Below are positions 22,213 to 33,300 of a DNA stretch of 64,000 nt, in pieces (position 1 is the stretch's first letter; every line of letters begins with the position of its first letter). The notes below the pieces were generated by a model that was given only the letters and a program-made list of their open reading frames with translations, made no database searches and was not told the DNA's origin. Source of the stretch: Sordariomycetes sp. S80-01Y. Its lineage: Eukaryota > Ascomycota > Sordariomycetes. The position numbers and the translations under genes were made by a program. The stretch covers positions 1,488,001-1,552,000 of the forward strand of contig JAXQJY010000030.1 of the NCBI GenBank assembly GCA_037042185.1, in the 5' to 3' direction.

Positions 22213-23415
22213 TTTTAGTCGACAGGTGGTGCGGCCTCTAGAATCAAAGGGCACTTCCGTGTTTCTGGCCTTGAAAGTGAGAAACTGCCGGTGATGAGAC
22301 TCGTTGATGTAATGGCCGAATCAGCTACGGCTGATGATATTTGGAATTGAGCTAGACACAGCCTGCAACGTCGCAACGGGCTGTTGACAAGGCTGACTGA
22401 ATGGTCATCTTCGAGGGGCAAGGTATCCGAGAGGCATTGCGATTACCGGTTTATGGAAGAAGTAAACAAATGACGAACAATGGGGAGGAGGAATTGGTAA
22501 CACCCAAGGGAAACTTGTGGAAAGAGATGCACGGCAAAAGCGGGCCACGGCCCCCTTACACGACGCACTTGGATCGGCGAGGTAAGCAAGCCTCTCTTAC
22601 ACTCTGTCGACCTCAGTCATCACTTAGTGGCCTTGAAACATGCTGGAAGTGTATCAATTTGAAGCACTGGGAGGTTCTGGCTTTAATTTTGAACCTATTA
22701 GTGGTACCTATTTCAGCGCCAATATGCTTGCTTGACTGCAGACTAGGCATAAACATGCGAATAGGCACTTGACCACACCATGCAAATATCTGCAAATAAG
22801 AATGCTTTGGTGCATTGATGGAAGTATAGTAGCATTGCTTACCCTTATTTGCCCAATAGATATCGGGCTGTGAATGGAAACCAGGTCGCAATGTTGACAG
22901 AGCCCTGTTCATCCGTCTTCCCTCTGTAAGGCCAGCCTACGTATGATATCTATATCAGATGCGCAAACTCCAGCACAAAACCCACTTCAATGAGATCCAA
23001 TATCCGGTATTCAGTGGCGAATCCGGAATCGACAACTCTGTCGTACGGCCATCTCTTGTTGTCTTAACAGGGATCGGAATCAACCCACAGAGCATTCCAA
23101 TGACATCGACCGCACCGCGAGACTGGTCATAACTCGCTCACTGCCCGTTGGCCAGAAATTTAGGCTAAGGCTAGATTGAACAAGACATATGTGATCTTCT
23201 TTGTCAAGAGCCCTCTTCGACCGCGCAGCTTACGGCATTACAGCACAGAATATGTGATATCAAGAAGAAGGCTCCGCAAGCTTTCATATCTACAAGACTG
23301 CTCGTATCACAGTCTTCTCATATCTTCTGGAGACATTATATGGCTGCATCTGAACCTGCTGTCTGTCGCTTGCTCTTTAGCTCCGAACAGCATCTCGATC
23401 CTCCAAGCGGTCAGT
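22213..23415. promoter_or_regulatory. Divergent intergenic region, FlbE-like / chitosanase
   Basis: About 1.2 kb, relatively AT-rich between 22650 and 23350, lies between two divergent starts. The short open frames have no protein-like features. It should hold both promoters. I see no repeat or RNA gene. Confidence 0.5.
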
Positions 23416-24505
23416 ATGAACGATTTCTGTCGTCTGGTAGCCCGGTTACTCGCCATTTCCGGCACAGTACTATCCCTTTCTATCCCTCGAAACATTCAAA
23501 ATCTCTATGATTCCATCGCGTCTCGGTCCGACTGCTCGCACAAGCTGGCTTCTGGCTTTCACAACTCCAAGTTCGAAGGCCCAGGTGGGTTACTACAAAC
23601 GGATCCTCAAAGATTAGGTCCTGAACGATTTCCAGGGATGTCATACTGCGGCGATCATCTAGAAGACTACGGGATCGTCTACCTCCAGGGGCCTGGACGC
23701 ATGGCGAACATGGACATTGACTGCGACGGCGAGCAAGGCGGCCCCCGGGATGACGGACGGTGCGACGACACTGGGACCACGATACCAGAGACGTCTGTCC
23801 GCGGCATCATCGAGGGCTACGACGTGGGAATCTCCGACCTCAACCCCCATGTGCACCCCTTTGCCGTGTTTGGAAACTCCGGTGACCAAGATGAATGGGC
23901 GACTTTCGATCCACAGAGTGTCGGCATCGAGAAGGCGTCTCTAATGGCTGTCGTATGCGGCGATCAGATGGTAAGCACCCTCAACTCACCTCCCTGCAGA
24001 TTTATGATGGAAAAAAAAAACATTCTGACCGTTCTTCCTCAAGTTCTACGCTATATGGGGCGACTCCAACGGCGACCACGGCCAGCGGCCCTCCGTCGGC
24101 GAAGCCTCCCTCTCCCTCGCCACAGCCTGCTATGGCGACAGCATGAACGGTGGCCAGGGCGCCAACAGCAGCCACAACAAGCCCGACGTGCTCTACATCG
24201 CCTTCGCCGGCGAGGACGCTGTGCCCGGTGCGGACGCGGCGGCGTGGGCGGCGGGCAACTTCGACGACTTCCATGATAGCCTCGTGTCGTTGGGCGACGA
24301 GCTTGTTGAGAGGATCGACCCTGACAAGGCTGGGCAGCTAAACTTTGAGTTTGACTGTTCGTGGCCTGGGCATTGTCTCGGTAAAGGCTCCCTCCATCTC
24401 GCGGCACACTGGGAACAGGAACGCTAACGTCAACCAGGGGCGCCGTGTGCTTCACATACAGACTGCGTAGACAATCTTGGCTGCGTTAAGAAAAGATGTA
24501 GCTAG
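23416..24505 (+). CDS. Secreted chitosanase, glycoside hydrolase family 75
   Basis: Exons 23416-23584, 23636-23970, 24044-24380 and 24438-24505 give 302 residues. Introns are 51, 73 and 57 nt; the first is stop-free and inferred because removing it yields GPGMSYCGD, as in relatives. A hydrophobic signal peptide covers about residues 1-22. The core matches the Fusarium solani enzyme: NIQNLYDSI, MDIDCDG, ISDLNPHVHPFAVFGN, LMAVVC, IWGDSNGD and VGEASLSLA. In the model the candidate catalytic Asp and Glu fall at 175 and 188, the residues I recall as essential in F. solani. The enzyme would cut chitosan in walls or food sources. The last exon adds a Cys-rich tail (GHCLGAPCASHTDC, then NLGCVKKRCS). 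Confidence 0.93.
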
Positions 24506-24856
24506 GCTTTTCTATCCTTGTGATGAGAGGTCGATGGGCATCCGGTCCCCAACTTCCCCAGCTCACGAACACAGCCGAGGGAGGAGACGTGGGATGTGTT
24601 GGAACTATGGCCGTGTTTCTCGCTGCTCGACTCCTAAATGATTTCAAAAGAAAAGGCGTGGCCAGAGTAAAAAAAAGGCTGTGGCGGGTACGGTTTGGTT
24701 TGTGTTCTCATTGTGTCACCCCTGAACTGGTTCAACGAAATCGATTTGACCGCTGGTCGGAGACCTATTGAATGAACCAATGCGTGTGATTGAAATATAC
24801 TACAATTTTTGGAACTCCACTACCACTTAAGATACCTCCCAAATAGTATGAAGTGT
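24506..24856. other. Convergent intergenic region
   Basis: These 351 bases lie between the stop codons of the chitosanase and the homeobox gene and hold both 3' untranslated regions. An A-run (AGTAAAAAAAAGG) lies at about 24668. Nothing else is seen. Confidence 0.5.
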
Positions 24857-27800
24857 CTATCGTCTCATTCCATCCAACTTGACACCTCCGTCATGCTCCC
24901 TCACCCCTTGACCTTGACTCATATCGAACTCCATCCCCATCAACTCCTCATCGCTGGCCTGCGTATCTAGAAAGTCCATCTTCTCACCGCTCTCCCCCAT
25001 GGCCCCCCCACTGACGTAGGCGTCATCCTCAGCCGCCGGCCGGGCATGCGGCATGCTCTCCAGCAAGAACCTTTGGAACTTGCCCATCACCTCCGTGTCG
25101 TCAGCGGGAGTCTGGCTCATTCCCATCACCTGCTGCGCCTTGGCCTTCAATGCCTCGCTGCAAGGCAGGAAGCCCGTGGTCTGGACGGAGCGCTGGGCGT
25201 GGCTGATGAGGGCGTCTTCGAGGGGTTTGGAGACGAAGACGTGCGTGTTTTGATCGTAGCGGTGGTGGGCGCCCTCAAACCCTGAGGAAGATTTGAGTGA
25301 CTGTGAGAGAAGAGAAGGGTTGTTGGACGTGGAGTGCGTAGTGGTGGAGAGCTGGGTTTCACCATTGCTTAGGGTTGGGCCGCCATCGGTGACAATACCA
25401 GCCGTGCGCTTGAAGCGTCGGAGCCATTCAGGGTTATCTGCAGCGGTTTGGTTCCATGGATCGTCCCTATAGCTGTTACTATCTGGTTGCACTGGCCGGC
25501 AAGAAGGGAACTTACTCGTCATAGAGAATCCATCGAGCTTGGTGCTGCAGCTCTGCATCGGTCGGAACGTGGGAGTTGGGATTGTTGGGCGACATAGTTG
25601 CCGCAGCCCACCGGCCTAGCTCGCGAGAAAGGCGGCGGTAGCAATTTGCGTCGTTAAGGACGAATGAAGTCAAAACACTGAGGTCCTGGTTCTGGTCCAG
25701 AGCGGCGTCCAAGCAAGCATTTGACCCGGCACCTACGGGAGCGAGAGGAGAATCCGTGGCCACGGTGCTGGTGAAGGGAGTGTCCTGAGTCGAAGGGTTT
25801 GTCTTTTGCATCGAGAATGACGGCGATGTCCACTGCGGCGGCGACACTCCATCGGGAGGGTGACGGGCTTTGAAGGCTTCCAGCCATGACAAGTTGTCAG
25901 CGGCGGTCTGATTCCAGCCGTCGTCGAATTCGTAAATAATGATCCTTGCCTGGCGCTGAAGATCTTCGTCCGTAGGCTCAACGCCCATGGACCGTTGAAG
26001 CTTGGCGTAGTCGGCCAGCTCGCGCTCCAATCTTGTATATGTGTGAATGTTGGAGTCCACGACGGTTGGATCGGTCGACCGAACGAGCTCATCCTTTATA
26101 TCGTCTATGCTCGGCAGATGAGCCCGTCTTCTGAACCCAGCGAGCCAGTTCGTCGACGACGTGATGATGCGCAGGAGCCAGTTGGCCACGTTATCCTGGA
26201 TGTCGTTTAGCAAATGTTGAAAGTCGCACAAGCCGCAATCGTAAAGTTTATGGGGCACACATACCGATGGATGGGTCGAAACTTCCTCAACGCGGCCGAC
26301 GATACGACAAGCCTCTTCCTGGAGCTCGTAGTCCATGGGCGTTAGGCCAAGTAGCCTCTTGTTCTGGGAGAACTCATGGAGCTGGTACTCCATTGGACAT
26401 TGCTCGAACAAGTTGTCCTTGCCGTTAATCTTCAACGAGGCCATCCTGTTCTCAGTCGCGCCACGAAGAGGACCGAAACGAGCCTTCCTCATCAACTCAT
26501 CGGAGCTCATGATGAGATCACGAAGCCACGATACCTGCGTTGCGATGCCTTGCAAGGACAGCGTTTCGCTGGCGAAAATAATACGACATCCTTCCACCAT
26601 CAACTCCTCGTCCGTCGGCGGTCGTCCGTGCTGCTCGCGGTGGTTGGCGTCGAAATAAGCCAGCTCGAGTTTAATGAGCTCGTAGGCATTCCTCGGGGAT
26701 TCGGGAGCCGAATCAGTGGCTACAAAAGGTAATGGGGAGGTTCGTTCATGATGAATGAGATCTGCATTGCTCAAAAGTTAGAGGACTGTAACTGATCTAC
26801 TGGAAATTTCAAAGGTCTCATACAAGGCGGGATCGAGTTCTCGACCATGTCAAGCACGGGCACGTCGAAACCCCAGTCTCCCTGCCAGTCCTTCATAGAG
26901 TAACCCGTCTTGAAGTGCTCTGCCAGGTGATCAACTCGGATTGTCCAGCTGTCCATCACAATGCCGCAGAAACCGCAGCGAGACCGGATTTCTGGCGACG
27001 CCACTTTCCACGATTTCATGGACCAGTCCATGAATTTGACGTTATGCACCAGTCGTAGGTGCTGGTTCAGGTGGTCTTTCCGGTAGAAGGTTCGCTCCTC
27101 CAAGGATCTTTCTTGGCAGGTCGAGTGGTTGTGGCTCTCTATGTGAGCGTCGTCGGGATTGGCAACACCACAATAGATACAGCTGAGCTGGCCTTCAGGG
27201 TTGACGGCTCGCGGGCCGTGGGGAGCGCACACCCATCGTTCGAGGGAGAGATGCAGCGATTTCTCGTGCCGTTGCCAGTCATGTTTCGTCCGGAACGTCT
27301 CTGTGCAGAAAGTACACTGGAAAGTTTTGAGTGGTGCACCCAGCTCAGTCCGGCCATCCTTGGTCTTGGCTGGGGCTGCCCTTCTCCTTCTTCGTCGACG
27401 CTGGCCTCGGGAGTTGAAGGGGGCAGAACCAAATGAGCCCCACGAGTGACGGGAAGACCCATAAGACCAAGCTCCTGAGGAGCCATTACTGGATTGAGAC
27501 GTCCCCAAGGAACTAGCAGACGACTGGTTGCAGAGTGAGCGGCTGGAGCCGTCGTCGCTGTATCTTTGGGTAAAGGGGCTGCTCTTCCCTGACGAAACAC
27601 CAGATGAGGCTGTGACGGCGCGAGAAATGGCAGTAATAGAGGCAGGTTCATGCTCGGGGGGAGAGTGCTCCCAACGCTGGAGCGGGTTCATGGTCTCGAG
27701 AGCAGGGGTACCGCGGCGCTGAGGGATGTCCATAGGTCCTGTGGACCAGGCACCTGGGTGAGGGGACGTGGACCGAGGGGCGGTCTGGACTTTACCCCGT

Positions 27801-28771
27801 CGTCGGGCATTGGCAAGCCAGTTGGTGATCTGTGTTTTCGAAAGGCCAGTCTTACGTTGCAACAGCTCTTTCTCCTCATCGGAAGGATAGGGGTGTCTGT
27901 TGTGGGTGGTCAACCACGTTTTCAGGATCCTGACGGACTCTCTGGAGAATCGGGCACCGATCTTGGGCGGTGCGGGTTCAATTTTGTGCTCGTTATGTGT
28001 AGAGCTCTGGCTGTTGGAGCGCAGGCTGGAAGGTTTGTTAGCTCGCAAACTCTTGTTCGGGATTATGAGTACATACAGTGTGCTCGTGTCGTCCGGGTTT
28101 GTCAAATTCGTCAGATCCACGGACGAAGAGCGGTTGCTCGGCGGCTGACTCGGCGTCTGACTTCTCTGGAGAGGAACTGGCTGATGAAGCTCCTCAGTGA
28201 GCAGCCCGCTGTTGTTCGCGGCAAGGGTTGAGTCAGGGTTGACAACATCCGGGACGGAAAGGCCAAAGCTGCAATCGACACTCAAAGCCACGCAGCTGGT
28301 GCAGTATCCTTTGTAGCGACCCTCTCGAATCTTCTTGCAAGAGTAGCCCCCGAGCGTGCAAGACACGCACGGCACCTGGGGGGTCTCCCAGAAATCAGCA
28401 GGATAGTCCGTCCCGGTAGGCATATCGGACATCATGCCCATGCTCTGCTGGTTCTGCTGCTCTTGACCGTGGCCGAAGCCGAACAAGGCACTGTCCTCTC
28501 CAAAATGCTGCAAAGCACTGAAGCTGAAGTCGTCTTCATCCACATTCTCCAAGGCGAGGTCGAAGCTGGCGGGGTCCATGGTCATGCTACCAGCGCCGAT
28601 GAGGCTGGGGTCGATGTCGAAGCCGCCAAAGTCCTGTTGGGTTGTATCGACCTTGTCTGCGAAGGCGAAGTCGAAGGTCTGATTGTCGTTCCCATTGTTG
28701 GCAACGCCTTGTCCCGGACCGCCGAGGGCTTCCAAGTTGAGGAACTCGTCCATCTCGTCGATGGTGGTCAT
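24857..28771 (-). CDS. Homeobox and C2H2 zinc-finger transcription factor with C-terminal repeats
   Basis: Five exons (28771-28077, 28025-26824, 26761-26265, 26195-25516, 25466-24857) give 1227 residues. Introns of 51, 62, 69 and 49 nt all have GTATG or GTAAG donors and plausible branch sites; the 62-nt intron joins VENSIPP to YLIHHERT, so what looks like two genes is one. Order of parts: acidic N-terminus; a Cys cluster at 135-167 with spacing C-x2-C-x6-C-x11-C-x2-C-x6-C; a TALE-like homeodomain at about 256-310 (TQITNWLANARRRGK); Ser-rich and RRRRRRR basic stretches; three C2H2 fingers at about 469-603; then four related 60-70-residue modules at about 659-719, 757-827, 851-910 and 984-1046. 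It is presumably a nuclear regulator. Homeobox plus C2H2 proteins of this kind are known in Sordariomycetes; the targets are unknown. Confidence 0.88.
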
Positions 28772-30577
28772 CTTGATGCCCTGCCTCTACTTGGCACGTG
28801 CGAAGGGCGTGGTGTAATCGAGGTGCGCCCTTCAATTGATCTTTGCAGGCGCTGTCGTTGTAACGGTTCCCACCCAAGACCGTTTTCTCTTTCTCTTCCC
28901 TCTTCTTACTCAACGGAGCGCTGAATCAGAGGGCGATGCAGGTTGAGCATATAAGTCACTCAACTCCCAACTCGCTCAATGGGAAGAACTGAAGGGTATT
29001 GATGATGGAGGGAAAGAAGAACAGTTCACAAGCGAAAGAGGAGCCAGATAAGGCAGATACCGGGACCGTGATCGCTGACTTGACGTCGACCTGGTCAGAC
29101 TGCACGGGGACTCAATGGCGGCTGGCTGGCGGTGCCAGTGGTGCCAGTGTCGACAGCCGAAAGAGTCTTACAGGGGTGCGGATGACAAAATCCCCACCGG
29201 TGTGGCAGGAAGGGCGTGAGATGACATGACACAAAGATCAGCGCACATCTACTTCCGTCTCGCCCATTGAACGTCAAGCGCAGCCGTAGGTTATCTTGGT
29301 TCTATTTCGGTTCGTATTCGTTGAAGCAAACAAACACCGAGACCGTGACCAACGTCTGTTACGGAATTCCGAGTTTCTATGCGTGAAGTTCACGTCAAAA
29401 GACCGTTCATCCACGGAGGCCATTCTAACGCAGCCTCTGCTATGCCACTGCAACCGCAGTCCCGCTCCCAAATCTTTCTGTCCCCTCGTCTGCACAATTG
29501 CCCCACCGATGTCAATTGCTACGCCTTTGGAGGGTGGAGTCCCCTCTCAACCCTTTTCCCGTGCCGTCACCGTACTTCGTACCGTACATGTCCCAGTCAG
29601 GAGACCACTTGGGATCAATCCGACCATCGGATCTAGACGACTCACGCAATCCCCGGGGTTCCCCAGCGCCCGAACCCACCGCAAGTCCTTTTGCACTGAG
29701 CTTGAGCCTCAGGATCAACTCCCATGGACGGGCCCAGCCAATTCGAGAAGCACCCTAAAGTCCGTGTCCGAGAGCCGAAGTCCGGCTTGGGATGTACGTG
29801 CGCTGCGTCCTGCACTACTAAACGACGGATGCTTCGAGAATTTGTCCTCGCGACACTCTGGCCGAGGTGCTATGCGGATGCGGAACGAGATAGCACTCAA
29901 GAAGGGAAGCCTTCCCCCCGAGCTGACGCCAGAAATTCCCTTAAGCAAATCAGCGGCCGAGCCCACCGAGTTTCGCTGGCATTCCACCTACCGAGTCAGT
30001 GGACTCGGCCTTGTCCGGCCTGTAATCATGTATGCCGATGGGTGTTCGAGATGGGTCCTCCGATGCCCGCTGGGCGGTTGTAGTGGGGGGCTCGGAGAGA
30101 TGCCACGCGACTCAGCCGCACCTCCAATGTCTTAGGACCGTCCGGAGCATTGCTCACGACACCTTCCAAGGCAGTAAGTTTGACCTGATATTTTCATCAC
30201 GATAGTCTATGGTCCTTGGTGAGACTAAACGTCTAGTACTTAAATAATGACCTCCATAATGCTGTGTTGTTCAGATGCAGACCTGATAGTCCCTTTTTGG
30301 TCCTTGCAGACATGATCTCGTGAGAAACCTACTATGCTCCGTGAATATATGTGCCGCGTTTTGACCATCTGACAAATGATGCCATGTTGCCTTTAACATG
30401 CCGTCCTCCGGGGCTTCCAAAATACGCCGTGTACCTCGTTCGGTCATTGCCCCCTCAAAATGCAGTGTTCTTTGACCGAGACTCCTTGCTTGATACCCGA
30501 AGAAACCTCATGAATATCGTGTGGTGCATCGTATTCCGTTCCTCCGTCAAACTTCGTGCCGTGCTTCTCGGAGAAAT
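28772..30577. promoter_or_regulatory. Long upstream region of the homeobox gene
   Basis: About 1.8 kb separates the homeobox start (minus) from the sreA stop (minus). A large promoter is common for developmental regulators. GATA words occur near 29045 (CAGATAAGG). A 279-codon frame at 29296-30135 (+) was judged accidental. No other element is evident. Confidence 0.45.
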
Positions 30578-32298
30578 TCATTCTCCCATGTCCATCAGCT
30601 CGCGCTCTTTGGCTGCGAGCATCTCCCTCATCTTTTCAGCTTCACGCTGTAGCGCTGCCCGGCGTTCAGCCCTTTGATCGTTATCGCCATGGTAGTCCGA
30701 CAGCGCAGGTGTGTGATCTCGGGTTGAGTACATGCCCGGACTGGGAGCGGAGTGAACAGTAGTCCCCGGTGAGCGAAGAGGAGGTAAGGAATACTCGCTG
30801 CGTTGTTCGTGCCTGCCACCCTGCGGGTTCAAGATCGACTTGATGGAAGACAGTCGCTTTGGATCGTTGTTGTCACTCTCCACTTGTCTCTGCTCCTCGG
30901 TCGATGAGAATGAGCGCTTCCGGGGTGCTGCAACGAAGGATGCCGGCGACATGCTCGATTGCCTATCAATGCCTGTCCCTTGCATGGACTGTATGGGCGG
31001 CAGCCGATTGTCCTCATTGTAAGAATTCGACGTCACATTCCGCGGTCGGAGCGATTGCTGGTGGTACGCAGCCAGGTCGTGAGGCGACGGCTGTCGTGGT
31101 CCATAGTTCGAGCGCGCACTAGGTGGACGCTGATCGTATGCGGCTGGCTCAGGGGCGACTTTTCTAAACCCAAGATTGACCGACCCATCCGCATTCATCG
31201 ATCCCTTTTCCATTGATGGTACGTCGCCCGCTTGTGACTCGGCCATTTCCTCGTCCTCGCCAGCGGGGATGACGCGTTTCCGCCTTTTTATCGTAGCCTT
31301 CTTCATCGTCGTGGGCCTGTGTACGCCATGGAGTTTGTAATAGAGGCCTGTTCTCATCAATATTGGTTTGACCTCACGCAGCTGGGTACACTCACCACAG
31401 GCATTGCAGATAGTATGCCCACCCTCATCTCGTCTCCATAGAGGCGTGACCGTGGTGCCGCAGTTCTGACAAGCAATAACCACCGTCGTATCGTCTGCGT
31501 GAACATGCGCTTGAGAGTCCGTCAGGTCCGTCGCATGGTCTACCATGACCGCCTTCGCTTTGCCGTCAGAAGGTGGCTCTGCAGACCTACAGCTCCCTTG
31601 TCCTTGTCCCTTGACGTTCAAATTTGCGCTTTTCGACATTCTGTTGTTGAAGGCTGGGCATCCATGACAGCCCTCAGCGCCTCCTGTGCCGTTGCATCGT
31701 CCTCCACCTGGACAGGTTCCGGTTGGCGTCTGGTCGGCGGAAACGTACGTCGCTCCAGGGACATTGGCGTTCGGTTTTGGCGCAATCGAGACGTGTTGGC
31801 CAGTCGGTCGTTCTTGAACAACGTTCTGCGGCTTCTTCATGCCTATGGGTCGGGAGGTATTCCTCGCTTTAAAGTACAGCCCGCAAGCATTACAGATAGT
31901 AGCGCCTTGCGGCGATCTCCTCCAAAGTGGTGTCCTCGTGGTTCCACAATTGCTAGGCGAGGGTGAGTCTGACATCCCAAGTGTCCCCTTGGTGCGACTT
32001 ACCTGCACACTTGGCCTCCCGGAGGTTGACTATTCGGCGGTGGACTAGGCTTCGTCGCCGTTGAAGAACCGGGACTCGGGGCTTGAGGCGACGGCGAAGC
32101 GTCCATCATGGGACTGTCCTCCGAATTGGGCGAAATACTCCTACTCTTCCTGGTGGCACTCGGCGCTTCGGGCCGCAGCGATGTCTCTCCCACATGCCGC
32201 CTTACTTCAAGAGCCACTGGTCTCGAAGGAAGCGCCGTCCGGCTTGCCGCAGAATCCTGCAGAGGCCCAGGCGGCCTTTCTTTGGAGTTCTCGCTCAT
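30578..32298 (-). CDS. sreA: GATA-type iron/siderophore regulator, SreA/Sre1/Urbs1 family
   Basis: Exons 32298-32003, 31952-31396 and 31347-30578 give 540 residues. Introns (50 and 48 nt) have GTAAGT/GTGAGT donors and split each zinc finger. The start is ATG 32298 ([11 protein letters not shown]). Two C-x2-C-x17-C-x2-C GATA fingers lie at residues 98-122 and 260-284. Between them is the diagnostic Cys-rich region with Cys at about 179, 185, 194 and 197 (CPGGGRC, EGCHGCP). In this family the two fingers bind ATCWGATAA and the Cys-rich region is needed for iron sensing; when iron is plentiful the protein represses siderophore synthesis and high-affinity iron uptake. The C-terminus forms a predicted coiled coil ([19 protein letters not shown]). 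It is divergent from bre2. Confidence 0.96.
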
Positions 32299-33300
32299 CT
32301 TCGACAAGAGTTGGCGCGGGGTAGTGGAAGAGTCAAAGTAGGGACAAGGAGAAGACTTTGACTAGTGTCTCGCGGGAGAGGAGAGAGAAGAGGCGGGCGA
32401 GGCGTCAGGTCATAAAAGCGCAGAGGCAAGAGAGGCAGGCATCGATTCCAGTGATGGTCGTCGGTCGTAAAGATGGGAGATAGCGTGACGAACCCCAGTC
32501 TGACGAGGGTGAAAGTCTGGGTGCCTTGGCCGGGCCCTTCTCGGAGGCGAAAACAAAGTTGGGCGACCCGAAGGCGGAAGAGGCTCGACCACTGAATGGT
32601 TGTCAGCTGACCAAGGACGGCGTCAGATCAGCCCCAAGGCTGGTGAACACTGCAACTAGGGCGTCTCGACCTGTTCAAGCATGGGCTGCTCGAGTGTGTG
32701 TCGGTCGAGGCAACAATGCTGAGCGCGGGGGATTCCCAAGCCACTGGTGGTCGTACGTACCAAGTCAGTAGGATTGAAAGACAAGGGTCTGAATATAAGT
32801 GTCGGGCTGGGACAGATAGGCTCAGATACCGCCAGACCCTGTCAAGATAAGAACTGTCGTCGTGACACTCGTCCTTGTTGTCGTCAATATCCCCAGTTCT
32901 TGTCCAACTTTACCACCGTGAGAATCCCTAGCATCCAGAATGCCAGCACGTTCGCTCTGAGGATCGCAAATCCAAGGGGGATCATCGTCACTGCCAAAGT
33001 CTTTGACAGCTAAGGAGCCAATGGGCGGTCAATACCGGCCCCCTCAGGTGTCAATGATTACTTTCCCTTCGCATTGATTGGCTCGACCATCAATCTCGAC
33101 GCATTGGTGGAGACAATGGCGTACCCCAGAGGCGCTAGGCCGGTTTCGATCGACGCGAGATCGACTTTTCCCTTTTGCACTGCTGCGCGTCGCGCTTCTC
33201 CATCCCCGGCTCACAGCGGTGGCATCCAGCTCGACGTCATTGTAACCCTCCAAGCCCTGTCAACATTGAGGAGCCTCATCTCCCCTTTGACGACCTCGCC
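32299..33300. promoter_or_regulatory. Divergent intergenic region, sreA / bre2
   Basis: 1.0 kb lies between two divergent starts. It contains one GATA word in AAGATAAGAA near 32844 but no exact ATCWGATAA, so direct autoregulation of sreA is not supported by a consensus site here. Confidence 0.5.

Noticed and set aside
29296-30135. 279-codon plus-strand frame upstream of the homeobox gene
   Set aside because: The composition is Pro/Arg/Ser-rich without periodicity, other frames are equally open, and it has no domain. It lies in the probable homeobox promoter.
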